NCBI RefSeq assembly: GCF_900220975.1 | Contig: NZ_OBQD01000031.1 | Location: 1-45,275 of the forward strand | DNA: 45,275 nt | Reading direction: 5' to 3' | DNA from: Rhizobium subbaraonis | Lineage (GTDB): Bacteria; Pseudomonadota; Alphaproteobacteria; Rhizobiales; Rhizobiaceae | Shown here: piece after piece, positions 24,719 through 34,140 of the stretch | How positions within the stretch are numbered: position 1 is the first letter of the stretch | Layout: the number at the start of each line of letters is the position of its first letter | Made by a program: the position numbers and the translations under genes | The notes under the pieces: model-generated | Database searches by the model: none | Seen by the model: the letters and a program-made list of their open reading frames with translations, nothing else | What the model was told of the DNA's origin: nothing

Positions 24719-27700
24719 GTGGCCATTGCCCACTTCTCCGTCAGCATCGTCAGCCGCGGCGACGGCCGCAGCGCCGTGCTGTCGGCGGCCTACCGGCACT
24801 GCGCCAGGATGGAATACGAGCGCGAGGCCCGCACGATCGACTACACCCGCAAACAGGGGCTCCTGCACGAGGAGTTTGTCTTGCCCGTCGACGCCCCGAA
24901 ATGGGCGCGGATGCTGTTAGCCGATCGCTCGATTCCGGGAGCCTCCGAAGCCTTCTGGAACAAGGTCGAGGCCTTCGAGAAGCGCTCCGATGCGCAACTC
25001 GCCAAGGACCTGACCATCGCGCTGCCACTGGAACTGACGCCCGAGCAGAACATCGCGCTCATACGGGATTTCGTGGAGAAACATATCCTCGCCAAGGGCA
25101 TGGTCGCGGACTGGGTCTATCATGACAACCCCGGTAATCCGCATATCCACCTGATGACGACATTGCGGCCGCTCACCGAGGACGGATTTGGCGCGAAGAA
25201 GATGCCGGTTCTCGGCGAAGACGGGCAACCGTTGCGCAACAAGGCGGGAAAGATCGTCTACGAGCTCTGGGCCGGCGGGACGGATGACTTCAGTGCTTTT
25301 CGTGACGCCTGGTTCGAGCGTCTCAACCATCACCTGGCGCTGAACGGGATCTCGCTGCGCGTCGACGGCCGCTCCTACGAGAAGCAGGGCATCGATCTTG
25401 AGCCGACCATCCATCTCGGCGTCGGGGCAAAGGCCATCGAGCGCAAGGCGGAGAGGCAAGGCGTCCGGGCGGAGCTGGCACGGATCGAGCTGAACGAGAA
25501 ACGCCGCAGCGAAAATACCCGCCGTATTCTGCGCAATCCCGCGATCGTGCTCGACCTGATCACGCGGGAGAAAAGCGTCTTCGACAGCCGGGATGTCGCG
25601 AAGGTTTTGAACCGGTATGTCGACGATCCGGCCGTGTTCCAGCAGCTTCTGGCTCGGATCATACAGAGCCCGGAGGTGCTGCGTCTCCAGCGCGACACAA
25701 TCGATTTCGCGACCGGCGAAAGAGTGCCGGCCCGTTACACGACGCGCGAGCTGATTCGGCTCGAGGCGGAGATGGCGCGTCGATCGAGCTGGCTCGCGGC
25801 AAGCGCGTCGCATGGCGTCTCTGACAAGGTGCTGGAGGCCACCTTCGCCCGTCATTCGCGTCTGTCGGAAGAACAGCGGACTGCCATCGAGCATGTTGCG
25901 GGTTCCGCGCGCATCGCGGCCGTGGTCGGCCGCGCAGGTGCTGGCAAGACCACCATGATGAAGGCGGCCCGTGAGGCGTGGGAACTCGCCGGATATCGCG
26001 TGGTCGGTGGTGCCCTTGCCGGCAAGGCGGCCGAGGGACTGGAGAAGGAGGCGGGCATCGTCTCCCGCACACTCGCCTCCTGGGAGCTGCGGTGGCAACA
26101 GGGGCGTGACACGCTCGATGCCAGGACCGTTTTCGTCATGGACGAGGCCGGCATGGTCGCCTCGAAACAGATGGCGGGATTCGTCGAAGCCGTCGTCAGG
26201 GCGGGGGCGAAGATCGTGCTCGTCGGCGATCCCGAGCAACTGCAGCCGATCGAGGCGGGTGCTGCCTTCCGCGCCATCGTCGATCGCATCGGTTACGCCG
26301 AGCTCGAGACGATCTACCGCCAGCGCGAGGAGTGGATGCGGCATGCCTCGCTCGATCTCGCGCGCGGCAACATCGAACAGGGGTTGCTGGCCTATCGCAC
26401 TCGCGGTCATGTCGTTGGAGAAAACCTGAAATCGGAAGCCGTCGAGAGCCTCATCTCGGCCTGGAACCACGACTACGATCCCGCCAGGTCGATGCTGATG
26501 CTGGCGCATCTGCGCCGCGACGTCCGCATGCTGAACATGATGGCGCGCGCAAAGCTGGTCGAGCGCGGTATCGTCGGAGAGGGACACGTCTTCAGGACCG
26601 CCGACGGCACCCGCCAGTTCGACGCCGGCGACCAGATCGTTTTCCTGAAGAACGAGGGTTCGCTCGACGTCAAGAACGGGATGATCGGCCGTGTGATCGA
26701 GGCCGCGCCCAACCGCATCGTCGCGGTGGTGGGCGAGGGCGATCAGCGCCGGCAGGTGAGGGTCGAGCAGCGGTTCTACAACAATCTCGACCACGGTTAT
26801 GCCACCACGATCCACAAGAGCCAGGGCGCCACCGTCGATAGGGTGAAGGTACTGGCTTCCCTTTCTCTGGATCGCCACCTGACCTATGTCGCGATGACGC
26901 GCCATCGAGAGGACCTTCAGGTCTATTTCGGTCGCCGCTCCTTCGAGATGAACGGCGGGCTGGCCAAGATCCTATCGCGGCGAAACGCCAAGGAGACGAC
27001 GCTCGACTACGAGCGCGGTACGCTCTACCGCGAGGCACTCGCCTTCGCCGAAAACCGAGGGCTGCGCATCTTGCAGGTGGCGCGAACATTGCTGCGCGAC
27101 CGGCTCGACTGGACGCTGCGCCAGAAAAGCAAGCTCACCGATCTCGCGAGCCGCCTTCGCGCTCTCGGCGAACGGCTCGGCTTGCGGCAATCCCCGCCAA
27201 CCCAATCAGCTAAGGAGTCGAAACCCATGGTCGCCGGCATAACTCGGTTCGAGAATTCCGTTGCGGACGCGGTCGGGCAAAAGCTCGACGTTGATCCCGC
27301 ATTGAAGAGGCACTGGGAGGAGGTTTCGATCCGGTTCCGCTATGTGTTCGCCGATCCCGAAACTGCCTTCCGGGCGATGAACTTTGACGCCGTGCTGGCG
27401 GATAAGGACATGGCGCGACAGGCGCTTCAGAAGCTTGAGGCCGAGCCGGCGTCGATCGGTCCTCTCAGGGGCAAGACCGGCATTCTCGCCAGCAAGGCGG
27501 AGCGCGAGGCGCGCCGTATCGCCGAGATCAATGTGCCGGCGCTCAGGCGTGACCTCGAACGCTATCTGCAGATGCGCGAGAGCGCGGTGCAACGGCATGA
27601 AGCCGAAGAGAACACGCTGCGCCAGCGTGTCTCGATCGACATACCGGCGCTGTCTCCGGCCGCGCGCGCCGTGCTGGAGCGCGTACGCGACGCGATCGAC

Positions 27701-28021
27701 AGGAACGATCTGCCGGCCGCACTTGCATATGCGCTGAGCAATCGCGAGACGAAGCTGGAGATTGACGAGTTCAACAAGGCTGTGGCCCAACGGTTTGGCG
27801 AACGCACCCTGCTGACCAATGCCGCACGTGAGCCATCGGGCAAACTCTTCGACAAGCTCTCCGAGGGAATGCAGCCACAGGAGAAGGAACGCCTGAAGGA
27901 AGCTTGGCCGATTATGCGCGTGGCCCAGCAGCTCGCCGCCCATGAACGTACGACCGAGACCCTGCGGCAGGTAGAGGAATTGCGTCTCGCGCAGCGCCAG
28001 ACTCCGGTTGTGAAGCAATGA
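24719..28021 (+). CDS. traA: TraA relaxase-helicase (MobQ/MobA-MobL type)
   Basis: GTG at 24719, with AGGAG about 10 bases upstream, gives 1100 residues, the length I recall for Ti TraA. The N-terminal relaxase starts [18 protein letters not shown] and has the metal site [10 protein letters not shown] (His135, His142, His144). The helicase has Walker [10 protein letters not shown] (about 403) and VFVMDEAGM (about 472), TraI/RecD-like, with later motifs around [20 protein letters not shown]. It nicks oriT, stays on the 5' end and unwinds the strand. The C-terminal 250 residues are helical and family-specific. It overlaps traF by ATGA. Upstream frame to 24383 crosses oriT and is not coding. Confidence 0.93.
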   Translation: MAIAHFSVSIVSRGDGRSAVLSAAYRHCARMEYEREARTIDYTRKQGLLHEEFVLPVDAPKWARMLLADRSIPGASEAFWNKVEAFEKRSDAQLAKDLTIALPLELTPEQNIALIRDFVEKHILAKGMVADWVYHDNPGNPHIHLMTTLRPLTEDGFGAKKMPVLGEDGQPLRNKAGKIVYELWAGGTDDFSAFRDAWFERLNHHLALNGISLRVDGRSYEKQGIDLEPTIHLGVGAKAIERKAERQGVRAELARIELNEKRRSENTRRILRNPAIVLDLITREKSVFDSRDVAKVLNRYVDDPAVFQQLLARIIQSPEVLRLQRDTIDFATGERVPARYTTRELIRLEAEMARRSSWLAASASHGVSDKVLEATFARHSRLSEEQRTAIEHVAGSARIAAVVGRAGAGKTTMMKAAREAWELAGYRVVGGALAGKAAEGLEKEAGIVSRTLASWELRWQQGRDTLDARTVFVMDEAGMVASKQMAGFVEAVVRAGAKIVLVGDPEQLQPIEAGAAFRAIVDRIGYAELETIYRQREEWMRHASLDLARGNIEQGLLAYRTRGHVVGENLKSEAVESLISAWNHDYDPARSMLMLAHLRRDVRMLNMMARAKLVERGIVGEGHVFRTADGTRQFDAGDQIVFLKNEGSLDVKNGMIGRVIEAAPNRIVAVVGEGDQRRQVRVEQRFYNNLDHGYATTIHKSQGATVDRVKVLASLSLDRHLTYVAMTRHREDLQVYFGRRSFEMNGGLAKILSRRNAKETTLDYERGTLYREALAFAENRGLRILQVARTLLRDRLDWTLRQKSKLTDLASRLRALGERLGLRQSPPTQSAKESKPMVAGITRFENSVADAVGQKLDVDPALKRHWEEVSIRFRYVFADPETAFRAMNFDAVLADKDMARQALQKLEAEPASIGPLRGKTGILASKAEREARRIAEINVPALRRDLERYLQMRESAVQRHEAEENTLRQRVSIDIPALSPAARAVLERVRDAIDRNDLPAALAYALSNRETKLEIDEFNKAVAQRFGERTLLTNAAREPSGKLFDKLSEGMQPQEKERLKEAWPIMRVAQQLAAHERTTETLRQVEELRLAQRQTPVVKQ

Positions 28022-28548
28022 GGCGGCGCGGCGCGATGATGCTGCTGAGCGCGTCAATGGTGGCTGTCACTTGCTTTATCACAGCGGCGTTCGTCGGCGG
28101 TTATAGGTTGAACCTGACGCCGAGCGAACCGGTCGGGCTCTGGCGTATCGAGAAACTCGATCGTCCGCTCGAGGCCGGAGATCTCGTCTTCATCTGCCCG
28201 CCCCCGACCGCAATATTCGAGGAGGCACGACGGCGAGGGTATCTCCGACGAGGCTTGTGCGCCGGTGGGTTCGCGCCGCTGATCAAGATGATCGCAGCAC
28301 TTCCCGGACAGCATGTCGAAATCACGGATCACGTCGTGATCGACGGCGGTTCCCTTGCCGCATCTGTCGTCCGGAAGACGGACGGGGAGGACAGGACGAT
28401 CACGCCATTTCCTGGTGGCATCGTGCCATCAGGACATCTCTATCTCTACTCTTCTTTTGCGAGCTCCTATGACTCCCGATACTTCGGGTCGGTCCCCGAC
28501 AGCGGCCTTCTCGGCCTTGCCCGGCCGGTCATCACCTTTGATCCGTGA
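28018..28548 (+). CDS. traF: TraF, S26-type signal peptidase for conjugation
   Basis: The product is 176 residues. An N-terminal membrane helix (about 8-28) is followed by the catalytic Ser37 in [11 protein letters not shown] and Lys90 in [11 protein letters not shown], the signal-peptidase dyad. In RP4 and Ti systems TraF matures and cyclises the pilin TrbC, which is outside this window. It overlaps traA by four bases, so is translationally coupled. Length and motifs are normal. Confidence 0.88.
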   Translation: MRRRGAMMLLSASMVAVTCFITAAFVGGYRLNLTPSEPVGLWRIEKLDRPLEAGDLVFICPPPTAIFEEARRRGYLRRGLCAGGFAPLIKMIAALPGQHVEITDHVVIDGGSLAASVVRKTDGEDRTITPFPGGIVPSGHLYLYSSFASSYDSRYFGSVPDSGLLGLARPVITFDP

Positions 28549-29716
28549 CCACATTTCTGACCATTGGCGGTCTGTGTTGCTCATCCTCGCATCCGTTGCC
28601 TGCGGCTCACTCGGCTGGAGCGGCAATGTGCTCGCCCTTCCGCTTGCGATGCTCTTCCCGGCGCTTTGGGCGATGTCGCCGTCGCGCAGGGTCGCGGCAC
28701 TCGTGTCGGCCGGCTATTTCCTGGCGGCCTCGCGCGGTCTGCCGCAGGGCGTCGCCAACTTCTATGCTGCCGATCTCTGGCCCGGCCTTCTGCTTTGGCT
28801 GGCGGCCTCGGCCTCCTTCGTCGCCGTGCATGCGGTCGCGTTGACAAGGCATCCGGGAAAAGGAAGGGCGTTCCGCTATCTGGTGGCTGCGGCGCTGACG
28901 GGGCTGCCGCCCTTCGGCATCAGCGGATGGGCGCATCCGCTGACCGCAGCCGGCGTACTGTTTCCCGGATGGGGATGGTGGGGCCTAGCTGCGGCTGCGG
29001 CCGGCTTGCTCGTCATGGTGACGAGATTTTGGTCGGCTGCCGCCATTGGCCTCGCAGGCTTCTGGCTCTGGTCCACTGCCACGTGGACAGGGCCGAATCT
29101 ACCGGAAGGATGGATGGGCGTAGACCTTGAATTGGGACGAAGCCTTGGCCGGGACGGGTCGCTCGAGCATCACCGTGGCCTGATCGCCACAGCGCGCATA
29201 TCCGCAAGTAAGGGCGCGCAAGTTGTCGTTTTTCCGGAGAGCGCGCTCGGCTTCTGGACGCCGACGGTCGCTCGCCTTTGGCGGGAGGGGTTGAACGGGC
29301 TCGACCTCACGGTCGTCGCCGGCGCAGCCGTCATCGATGCGCAAGGCTACGACAACGTCATAGTGGCGGTTGGTTCCGGCGCCGCTGGCATCCTCTACAA
29401 GGAGCGCATGCCGGTTCCGGTTTCCATGTGGCAGCCATGGTTGCGATGGACAGGGCAGGGCGGCGGCGCCAAGGCGCACCTGTTCGCGAACCCGGTCGTG
29501 GAGGTTGGGACAACGAGGATTGCGCCGCTCATCTGCTACGAGCAACTCATCCTCTGGCCGGTCCTGCAGTCGATGCTGCATTCCCCTGGCGTCATCGTCG
29601 CAACGGGTAACGGCTGGTGGACCGAAGGCACCTCGATCGTTGCTATCCAGAAGGCGAGCGTGACCGCCTGGGCTAAGCTCTTCGACCTGCCCGTCGTCAT
29701 GGCCTTCAACACATAA
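28469..29716 (+). CDS. traB: TraB, nitrilase-fold conjugation membrane protein
   Basis: The start is uncertain: ATG 28469 gives 415 residues with a 80-base overlap of traF, TTG 28538 gives 392. Four or more membrane helices fill residues 30-210. The C-terminal half is a carbon-nitrogen hydrolase/apolipoprotein N-acyltransferase-like fold: [11 protein letters not shown] (Glu), [12 protein letters not shown] (Lys) and LICYEQLI (Cys), a Glu-Lys-Cys triad. Ti-type TraB is inner-membrane and raises transfer efficiency; its substrate is unknown. The protein ends [11 protein letters not shown], with traH following 13 bases later. Confidence 0.85.
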   Translation: MTPDTSGRSPTAAFSALPGRSSPLIRDHISDHWRSVLLILASVACGSLGWSGNVLALPLAMLFPALWAMSPSRRVAALVSAGYFLAASRGLPQGVANFYAADLWPGLLLWLAASASFVAVHAVALTRHPGKGRAFRYLVAAALTGLPPFGISGWAHPLTAAGVLFPGWGWWGLAAAAAGLLVMVTRFWSAAAIGLAGFWLWSTATWTGPNLPEGWMGVDLELGRSLGRDGSLEHHRGLIATARISASKGAQVVVFPESALGFWTPTVARLWREGLNGLDLTVVAGAAVIDAQGYDNVIVAVGSGAAGILYKERMPVPVSMWQPWLRWTGQGGGAKAHLFANPVVEVGTTRIAPLICYEQLILWPVLQSMLHSPGVIVATGNGWWTEGTSIVAIQKASVTAWAKLFDLPVVMAFNT

Positions 29717-29729
29717 TGGAGATCGCCAG

Positions 29730-30359
29730 ATGGTCGATGCTGCCCTCATCAAGCAATGCGCCGATCCGGGCTTAAAGCCCGCGATTGTCGAACAGTTCAT
29801 CGAGCGGGCGGGGTCGCAGGAACCACTCGCGATCACGGTTCGATCCGGGAACCGCATTGTTCTGGTGCCGAAGCCCGCCACGTCCGGCGAGGCGATGGAA
29901 CTGATCCGCCAGCATGTCGGCCGCAACATCGTGCGTGTCGGCGTCACCCAATATCCGGCGGGTCTTGGCATCATGGAGGCCGGAGCGCTGAAACCGGACC
30001 TGGTCGATCCTTGTGAAAATCTCCGCATGGGCTCGGCGCTCTTCGCCAAGGTCTACCGGATCGTCATGAAATGGTATGGCGACCCGACGGCGAAGGAAGT
30101 GCTGCCACAGGTATTCGATGATGCGATCATCGCCTGGCAGACGGGGTATTTCGAGGGAGTGGCCGTATTTCGCGCGCAGGACCCTGGTGAGGTGAAGGCC
30201 CCTGAACGTGGTAGGGACGAGCCCACGAGCGACGCTATCGAGGAGTTAGCAGATTCTGCTGGATTGGACGCGAGCAAGCCCTCTGAGGACGCGGCCCACA
30301 GCGACGATCCCAACAAGGCGGGTATTCGTGTCGATCTCTCCGGGATCGGTGCCAAATGA
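29730..30359 (+). CDS. traH: TraH conjugal transfer protein
   Basis: The product is 209 residues. The N-terminal 150 are the conserved TraH part (MVDAALIKQCADPGLKPAIV, then GVTQYPAGLGIMEAGALKPD, then LFAKVYRIVMKWYGDPTAKE); the rest is an acidic, Ser-rich low-complexity tail. The core has lytic-transglycosylase-like character (LKPDLVDPCENLRMGSALFA resembles the VxPxxNI-AxG helix), which would suit peptidoglycan opening, although no signal peptide is seen. AATGGAGA lies upstream. It is the last gene of the traAFBH operon. Confidence 0.85.
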   Translation: MVDAALIKQCADPGLKPAIVEQFIERAGSQEPLAITVRSGNRIVLVPKPATSGEAMELIRQHVGRNIVRVGVTQYPAGLGIMEAGALKPDLVDPCENLRMGSALFAKVYRIVMKWYGDPTAKEVLPQVFDDAIIAWQTGYFEGVAVFRAQDPGEVKAPERGRDEPTSDAIEELADSAGLDASKPSEDAAHSDDPNKAGIRVDLSGIGAK

Positions 30360-30398
30360 CATTGATGCTCGCGAAGGTCAGTATGCCACAGCATGATC

Positions 30399-30443
30399 AT
30401 GTGCATGTTTGCACTGGCGAATTCAGCGTCCGCCATCTATAAG
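30399..30443 (+). promoter_or_regulatory. TraR-type promoter of traM
   Basis: The box-like ATGTGCATGTTTGCACTG (30399-30416) keeps both tra box half-sites, with the centre changed. A -10 hexamer TATAAG lies at 30438-30443, placing the box centre about 42 bases before the expected start near 30450. That is the layout of known TraR-activated promoters. The transcript would start ahead of the folded region and run into traM. Confidence 0.55.
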
Positions 30444-30625
30444 GGCGGGCAGGGCAGTACGCGCTGCCTCGGGGTGTGGAAACCCCTGCTAGCAGTTGAT
30501 GTCGGCTGTTTCGACATCAGAATCCTCTGACCATTGTGGCCGGGGGCCTGTGACGTATGTCCAGGTGCCTCGGTACTAAAGGTCGCAGGACTGTCTAGCA
30601 CAGTTTCCAACCCCCGGCTTGGGAT
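30444..30625 (+). ncRNA. Folded leader RNA or small-RNA candidate before traM
   Basis: Three stems are visible: GGGGT/ACCCC (30471-30475 with 30482-30486); a perfect TGATGTCG/CGACATCA stem with a 7-base loop (30497-30504 with 30512-30519); and a long-range GCCGGGGG/CCCCCGGC pairing (30539-30546 with 30611-30618) enclosing a further domain. The left part (GTGTGGAAACCCCTGC, then the stem, then AGAATCC) resembles my recollection of TnpB omega-RNA 3' scaffolds, but no tnpB is in the window. It could instead be a native regulatory leader of traM. Confidence 0.4.
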
Positions 30626-30678
30626 CAGGGATTAACGTTTGCGGGGGCGCACCGCGGACAAGCCGGAGATTGGATTGA

Positions 30679-30987
30679 ATGACACCGGACGCGCCGACAT
30701 CGGAAGACAAACTGGAAATGCGTCCCGTGTACGGGCTGACGCAGGGTCTGCCCAGGGCAGACCTGGAGAGCTTGACGGTGGATGCTATCCGGACCCATCG
30801 GCGTCTGGTCGACGATGCAGACCGGCTGTTTCAGGCTCTGCCCGACACCTACAAATCCGGTAAGGAGGCGGGCGGTGCGCAGCACCTCACTTACATCCAG
30901 TCCTGCATGGAGATGCATGCGCAGATGTATGTGGTGAACACGCTGGTCACCATTCTTGGTCATATTCCGAAAGTGTCGGTGAACTGA
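30679..30987 (+). CDS. traM: TraM, antiactivator of TraR
   Basis: The product is 102 residues, the length I recall for Ti-plasmid TraM. The conserved core is present: YGLTQGLPRADLESLTVDAI, RTHRRLVDDADRLFQALPDT, YIQSCMEMHAQMYVVNTLVT and ILGHIPKVSVN. TraM binds TraR and blocks its DNA binding, so transfer stays off until the autoinducer is high. Its TraR-box promoter gives negative feedback. It converges on traR with 3 bases between the stop codons. Confidence 0.92.
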   Translation: MTPDAPTSEDKLEMRPVYGLTQGLPRADLESLTVDAIRTHRRLVDDADRLFQALPDTYKSGKEAGGAQHLTYIQSCMEMHAQMYVVNTLVTILGHIPKVSVN

Positions 30988-30990
30988 GGC

Positions 30991-31695
30991 TCAGATCAGC
31001 TTCCTGCGGATAGCGACGGCAGTGAGATGGGTCAGTGTGTGCACGTCAAACCGCTTCTTCGTTTCGGCGATTTTGACTCGAACGCTGTTGTATTTGACGC
31101 CCTCAAGGTCCGCTGCCTCCTCCATGGTCTTCCCGACAGCTATCCAACTCAGATAGGCCGCCCCTTTGGGATCCAGAGCAATCGGCTCCTCGATACTCGG
31201 GGTCGAATCAGCAAAATTGATGCGGGCGTGGAGTTGCGCAACTGCGGATGCAGCTTCGACAGGGTCGATCTCGCGGTCCAGGTCGATGGCCGACTTCTCC
31301 GAGGCAAGCGTAAACATCGCCATGGACCCATGTGCGGCCCTGACGGGTACCGTGATGCCGGAGCGAATTCCGAAATCGGCTGCATGGGCAAAGAACGAGC
31401 GTTCAGCTTTGGTCAGTCGTTGATTGTCCTGCTTAATGCTCCAGGTGAAGGCTCGCTTCAGGGACTTGGCGCGTCGAATGACGGGGTCTATCGCAAGATA
31501 GCCTCGCGCGAAGTAGTCGGATTGAAACTCACGACGATAGTTCGAGATTGCGAGTGAGCGTCCTGGCTGGATGTTCAGATAGGCATAGCCTATAAAACCG
31601 ATATGTTCGGTAAAGTTTGCTAGCGCGTCCTTCAATATGCTTTCATCGCCAGGAATGGCGGCGAGGTCGGTCAGCTTGTCCAGCCAGTGTCGCAT
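30991..31695 (-). CDS. traR: TraR, LuxR-type quorum-sensing activator with Phe57
   Basis: The product is 234 residues, identical in length to Ti TraR. The autoinducer domain keeps Tyr53, Tyr61, Asp70, Pro71, Trp85 and Gly113. The normally invariant Trp57, which contacts the lactone, is Phe (codon TTT at 31527-31525). The C-terminal helix-turn-helix [20 protein letters not shown] is intact and close to that of Agrobacterium TraR, so the same tra boxes are expected. AAGGAA lies 7 bases before the ATG. It activates tra promoters as a dimer when bound to 3-oxo-C8-homoserine lactone in known cases; this ligand is not proven here. No traI is nearby. Confidence 0.92.
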   Translation of the reverse strand: MRHWLDKLTDLAAIPGDESILKDALANFTEHIGFIGYAYLNIQPGRSLAISNYRREFQSDYFARGYLAIDPVIRRAKSLKRAFTWSIKQDNQRLTKAERSFFAHAADFGIRSGITVPVRAAHGSMAMFTLASEKSAIDLDREIDPVEAASAVAQLHARINFADSTPSIEEPIALDPKGAAYLSWIAVGKTMEEAADLEGVKYNSVRVKIAETKKRFDVHTLTHLTAVAIRRKLI

Positions 31696-31739
31696 TTAAA
31701 ATTCCTTGTGGATCGTCAGTTAGAACAGATCATGTGATC

Positions 31740-31768
31740 CCTTTATATGTAGGCATTCTTCAATGCAA
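31740..31768 (-). promoter_or_regulatory. Candidate traR promoter
   Basis: On the minus strand, TTGCAT (31768-31763) and TAAAGG (31745-31740) are spaced by 17 bp; TATAAA two bases away is an alternative -10 with shorter spacing. ATGCAA-TCAAAGG-TTGCAT forms an inverted repeat over the -35 and could be an operator for a traR regulator. No strong terminator separates this region from nosX upstream. Confidence 0.4.
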
Positions 31769-31807
31769 CCTTTGATTGCATAAGCATAATTATGGAACTC
31801 TAGACGC

Positions 31808-32719
31808 TCATACTGCCAATTCCAATCGAGAACCTGGGAAGCCTTGTACAAGAAGCTCAATTTGACTTACGTCGTTGAGAAGGCAAGCAGTCGTTGACAG
31901 CGCATCTGCAACTGCCGCGTTGGGTGCTGAAATCGACACAGCGCGCCAAATCGCCGGTGCCGGTGTTCCGCTGACGGGATCGAGAATGTGGCTCTGCCGT
32001 CCGGCACCATCGAATGTTGTACCAAGAGGAGAAGATGTGGCGAGAGCGCGTTGTCGTAAGCCGACAAACTCACCGCCTTCTAGACGAACCGGCCAGTCGT
32101 CACCAATCGGCCTGCCGCCAAGGGCGCGCAATTCGCCAGTGTCGATCAGTATGTCCGACAGCCCTTCGGCTTCCAGCAACGAAGCCACACGGTCGGCGAC
32201 GTAGCCTTGGCCAATACCGTTTAAGGTTAGTGCCATTCCCGGCCGAAGCCTGATCCTCGCTGAAACCATCTCGACCTTCTCCCAGCCAACAAACTCTTTC
32301 GCCGCAGCGATCGCTCGCGCGTCCGGTTGCGTGCCTCGAGCCGCCGCTTCGGCCCAGACTGCCCAAAGCGGCTGCACAGTCGGATCAAACCTTCTGCCGC
32401 TGGCACGGTTCATGGCGCTGGCAAGCGACAGGCATTCAAGAAGTTCGAAGGGCGGATTGTCGAGCTGGCCCTGCCTGTTCAGGCGAGCTAGCGCACTATC
32501 TGCACGATAAAGGCTGAGAATGTCCTCCAGCCGATCGATTTCGGCCATGACGCGAGCGGCAATCGCTTCCCCGTCTGGATGGTCGATCCGGAGCGATGCG
32601 CGGGCGCCAAGCGCTTGTCCGGTCCAACGTTTCGAATTGTGCTGTCTTGCACGTGCGGCGGTCGGCAAAAGCGCAAGCGCGGCGGAAATCGCAATTAGTC
32701 GGCGACGTGTTGTCAGCAT
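31808..32719 (-). CDS. nosX: NosX, periplasmic ApbE-type FMN transferase
   Basis: The product is 303 residues. The N-terminus TTRRRLIAISAALALLP resembles a Tat export signal. The ApbE fold shows NGIGQGYVADRV, the Asp in ILIDTGELRALGG and VADALSTTACLL (Asp-Ala-x-Ser-Thr motif binding FAD/Mg2+). It attaches FMN to NosR, keeping electron flow to NosZ. It is the last gene of the nos operon, 3 bases after nosL. Length is normal. Confidence 0.9.
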   Translation of the reverse strand: MLTTRRRLIAISAALALLPTAARARQHNSKRWTGQALGARASLRIDHPDGEAIAARVMAEIDRLEDILSLYRADSALARLNRQGQLDNPPFELLECLSLASAMNRASGRRFDPTVQPLWAVWAEAAARGTQPDARAIAAAKEFVGWEKVEMVSARIRLRPGMALTLNGIGQGYVADRVASLLEAEGLSDILIDTGELRALGGRPIGDDWPVRLEGGEFVGLRQRALATSSPLGTTFDGAGRQSHILDPVSGTPAPAIWRAVSISAPNAAVADALSTTACLLNDVSQIELLVQGFPGSRLELAV

Positions 32720-32722
32720 AGC

Positions 32723-33322
32723 TCAGCCTCCAGCATTGTTGGGCAGGGCACGCAAGCGGTTCTGGAGTTCGGCATCACCGTCCCCCGAGTTCGAATTGGG
32801 TTCGATGTCGACCGGGGTCAGCACCATGTCGTCGGTAATCTCGTCAAAGGAGAGTACTTTGCCGCCTTCGGCAAGAGCAAACAGCAAGGCCTTCTCGCGG
32901 CTCGAAAACGGCACGGCCTCCGGCGCTCCCATGCCGCCTTGCCGGACCGAACCGATCACATAGACGGCCTTCTCGACGGCGATCCAGTTGCCGTCACCTG
33001 GATTATCCCAGGTCGCGCCTGTGGCTCCCATATCGTTGACGTAGACGGCAACGATTGGCGCCATCTGCTCTGGCCCCCGCATATAGGCGATGGCATCACG
33101 CACCTGGCTGAAGAATAAGGGGGCAGGCATGCCCTCAAGAAACACCTGGCCCTTTGGGCCGGGATGCTCCAGCAGATTCATCTGGCAGTAATGACCTAGA
33201 GTCTCGACGGTCATATCCTGCGGTGTCGTATCCTGAGCAGTTTTTTCCTGACAGGCCACCAGCAGCGAGAGCGAGCCAAGGATAATGATGGAACGTAGCA
33301 AAGATCGCATGCGCAAACTCAT
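32723..33322 (-). CDS. nosL: NosL, copper chaperone lipoprotein
   Basis: The product is 199 residues. It has a lipoprotein signal with lipobox LLVACQ (about 20-25), then the copper/methionine motif YCQMNLLEHPGPKGQVFL and the Trp/Met-rich core. NosL delivers Cu(I) for assembly of the CuZ cluster of NosZ, held to the membrane facing the periplasm. It overlaps nosY by four bases (ATGA). Confidence 0.9.
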   Translation of the reverse strand: MSLRMRSLLRSIIILGSLSLLVACQEKTAQDTTPQDMTVETLGHYCQMNLLEHPGPKGQVFLEGMPAPLFFSQVRDAIAYMRGPEQMAPIVAVYVNDMGATGATWDNPGDGNWIAVEKAVYVIGSVRQGGMGAPEAVPFSSREKALLFALAEGGKVLSFDEITDDMVLTPVDIEPNSNSGDGDAELQNRLRALPNNAGG

Positions 33323-34140
33323 GGCGTCACCTTTCTGAAAGCGGCAAGCGCCAGTGTGATAGCCAGCAGTGGCCAGACAAATAGTGAAGCTGCGGATTGC
33401 CAGAGTGGGATAGCCCCTGCAGCGCCGCCTATACCGCCTGCAACCGCGACCGCCTGCCCAGCCGACAGGTTGAAGACGCGAAAGGCATCCGCCGGATTGG
33501 CAAGCAGAGCAACTGGCAAAGCCCGCGTGGTAAAGACGCCACCGCCATCGGTGACAATCAGAGCCAAAAGCGCGAGATCATAAAGCACAACGGCGACCAG
33601 CCAGAGTGCGACCGCAAGACCCGCTGCCCCAGAGGGGCGCTGTGCTAGGGCAGACAGCGCATACCCCGCGCCAAGGAAGGTCGCGCCCAGCAAAACCGAA
33701 GACCAGATCAGTCGGACCATGGAGCCGATGCCCTGAATCGCACCCGGATCGGACCAGACCGCCATCACCAGCGCTGCGCCATAGCCGAGCGTTACCGCGA
33801 GCGCGAGGATCGCCAGGTGCGCCAAAAGTTTGCCAAGCAGGATCTGAAGGCGCGAGACCGGATAGGTGAGCAGCAGTGGCAAAGTACCGCGCTCCACCTC
33901 GCCAGCCACCGCATCGAAGCTCATTAGCAGCGCCAGAAGCGGAACAAGGTAGACGGCAAGCGAAGTCAGCGAGGCGACCGTCACCGAGAGCCGGTCAACG
34001 TCGACATCACCCGTGGGCGCTGACCCCGCAGCCGCCAGTACGAGCGCGAAAAGCACCATCATGCCGGTCGCGATCAGCACCCAACGATTGCGAAACGCGA
34101 TGCGGAACTCGCTTGCCGCGGTGGCGAGGATACAGCTCAT
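33319..34140 (-). CDS. nosY: NosY, ABC transporter permease
   Basis: The product is 273 residues with about six hydrophobic helices (VLIATGMMVLFALVLAAAG, VYLVPLLALLMSFD, LAVALWLVAVVLYDLALLAL and others) and the conserved EVERGTLPLLLTYPVSR segment of ABC-2 type permeases. With NosF it forms an ABC exporter-type complex linked to NosD and needed for CuZ maturation. It overlaps nosF by four bases and nosL by four. Confidence 0.9.
   Translation of the reverse strand: MSCILATAASEFRIAFRNRWVLIATGMMVLFALVLAAAGSAPTGDVDVDRLSVTVASLTSLAVYLVPLLALLMSFDAVAGEVERGTLPLLLTYPVSRLQILLGKLLAHLAILALAVTLGYGAALVMAVWSDPGAIQGIGSMVRLIWSSVLLGATFLGAGYALSALAQRPSGAAGLAVALWLVAVVLYDLALLALIVTDGGGVFTTRALPVALLANPADAFRVFNLSAGQAVAVAGGIGGAAGAIPLWQSAASLFVWPLLAITLALAAFRKVTP

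Larger units (their letters stand above)
30360..30678. other. traH-traM intergenic region
   Basis: The 319 bases hold no protein gene. They contain the TraR-box promoter (30399-30443), the folded RNA candidate (30444-30625) and, at the right, the traM ribosome site GGAG about 10 bases before the ATG. Confidence 0.55.

Noticed and set aside
24917-26905. 662-residue minus-strand frame opposite traA
   Set aside because: Antisense shadow of a recognised relaxase-helicase.
28545-28844. GTG start of traB overlapping the traF stop
   Set aside because: That frame encodes a Cys/Ser-rich nonsense peptide; the membrane-helix frame of TraB is different.
31728-31768. Terminator between nosX and traR
   Set aside because: Hairpins GATCA/TGATC and ATGCAA/TTGCAT are short and AT-rich, with no T-run on the minus strand.
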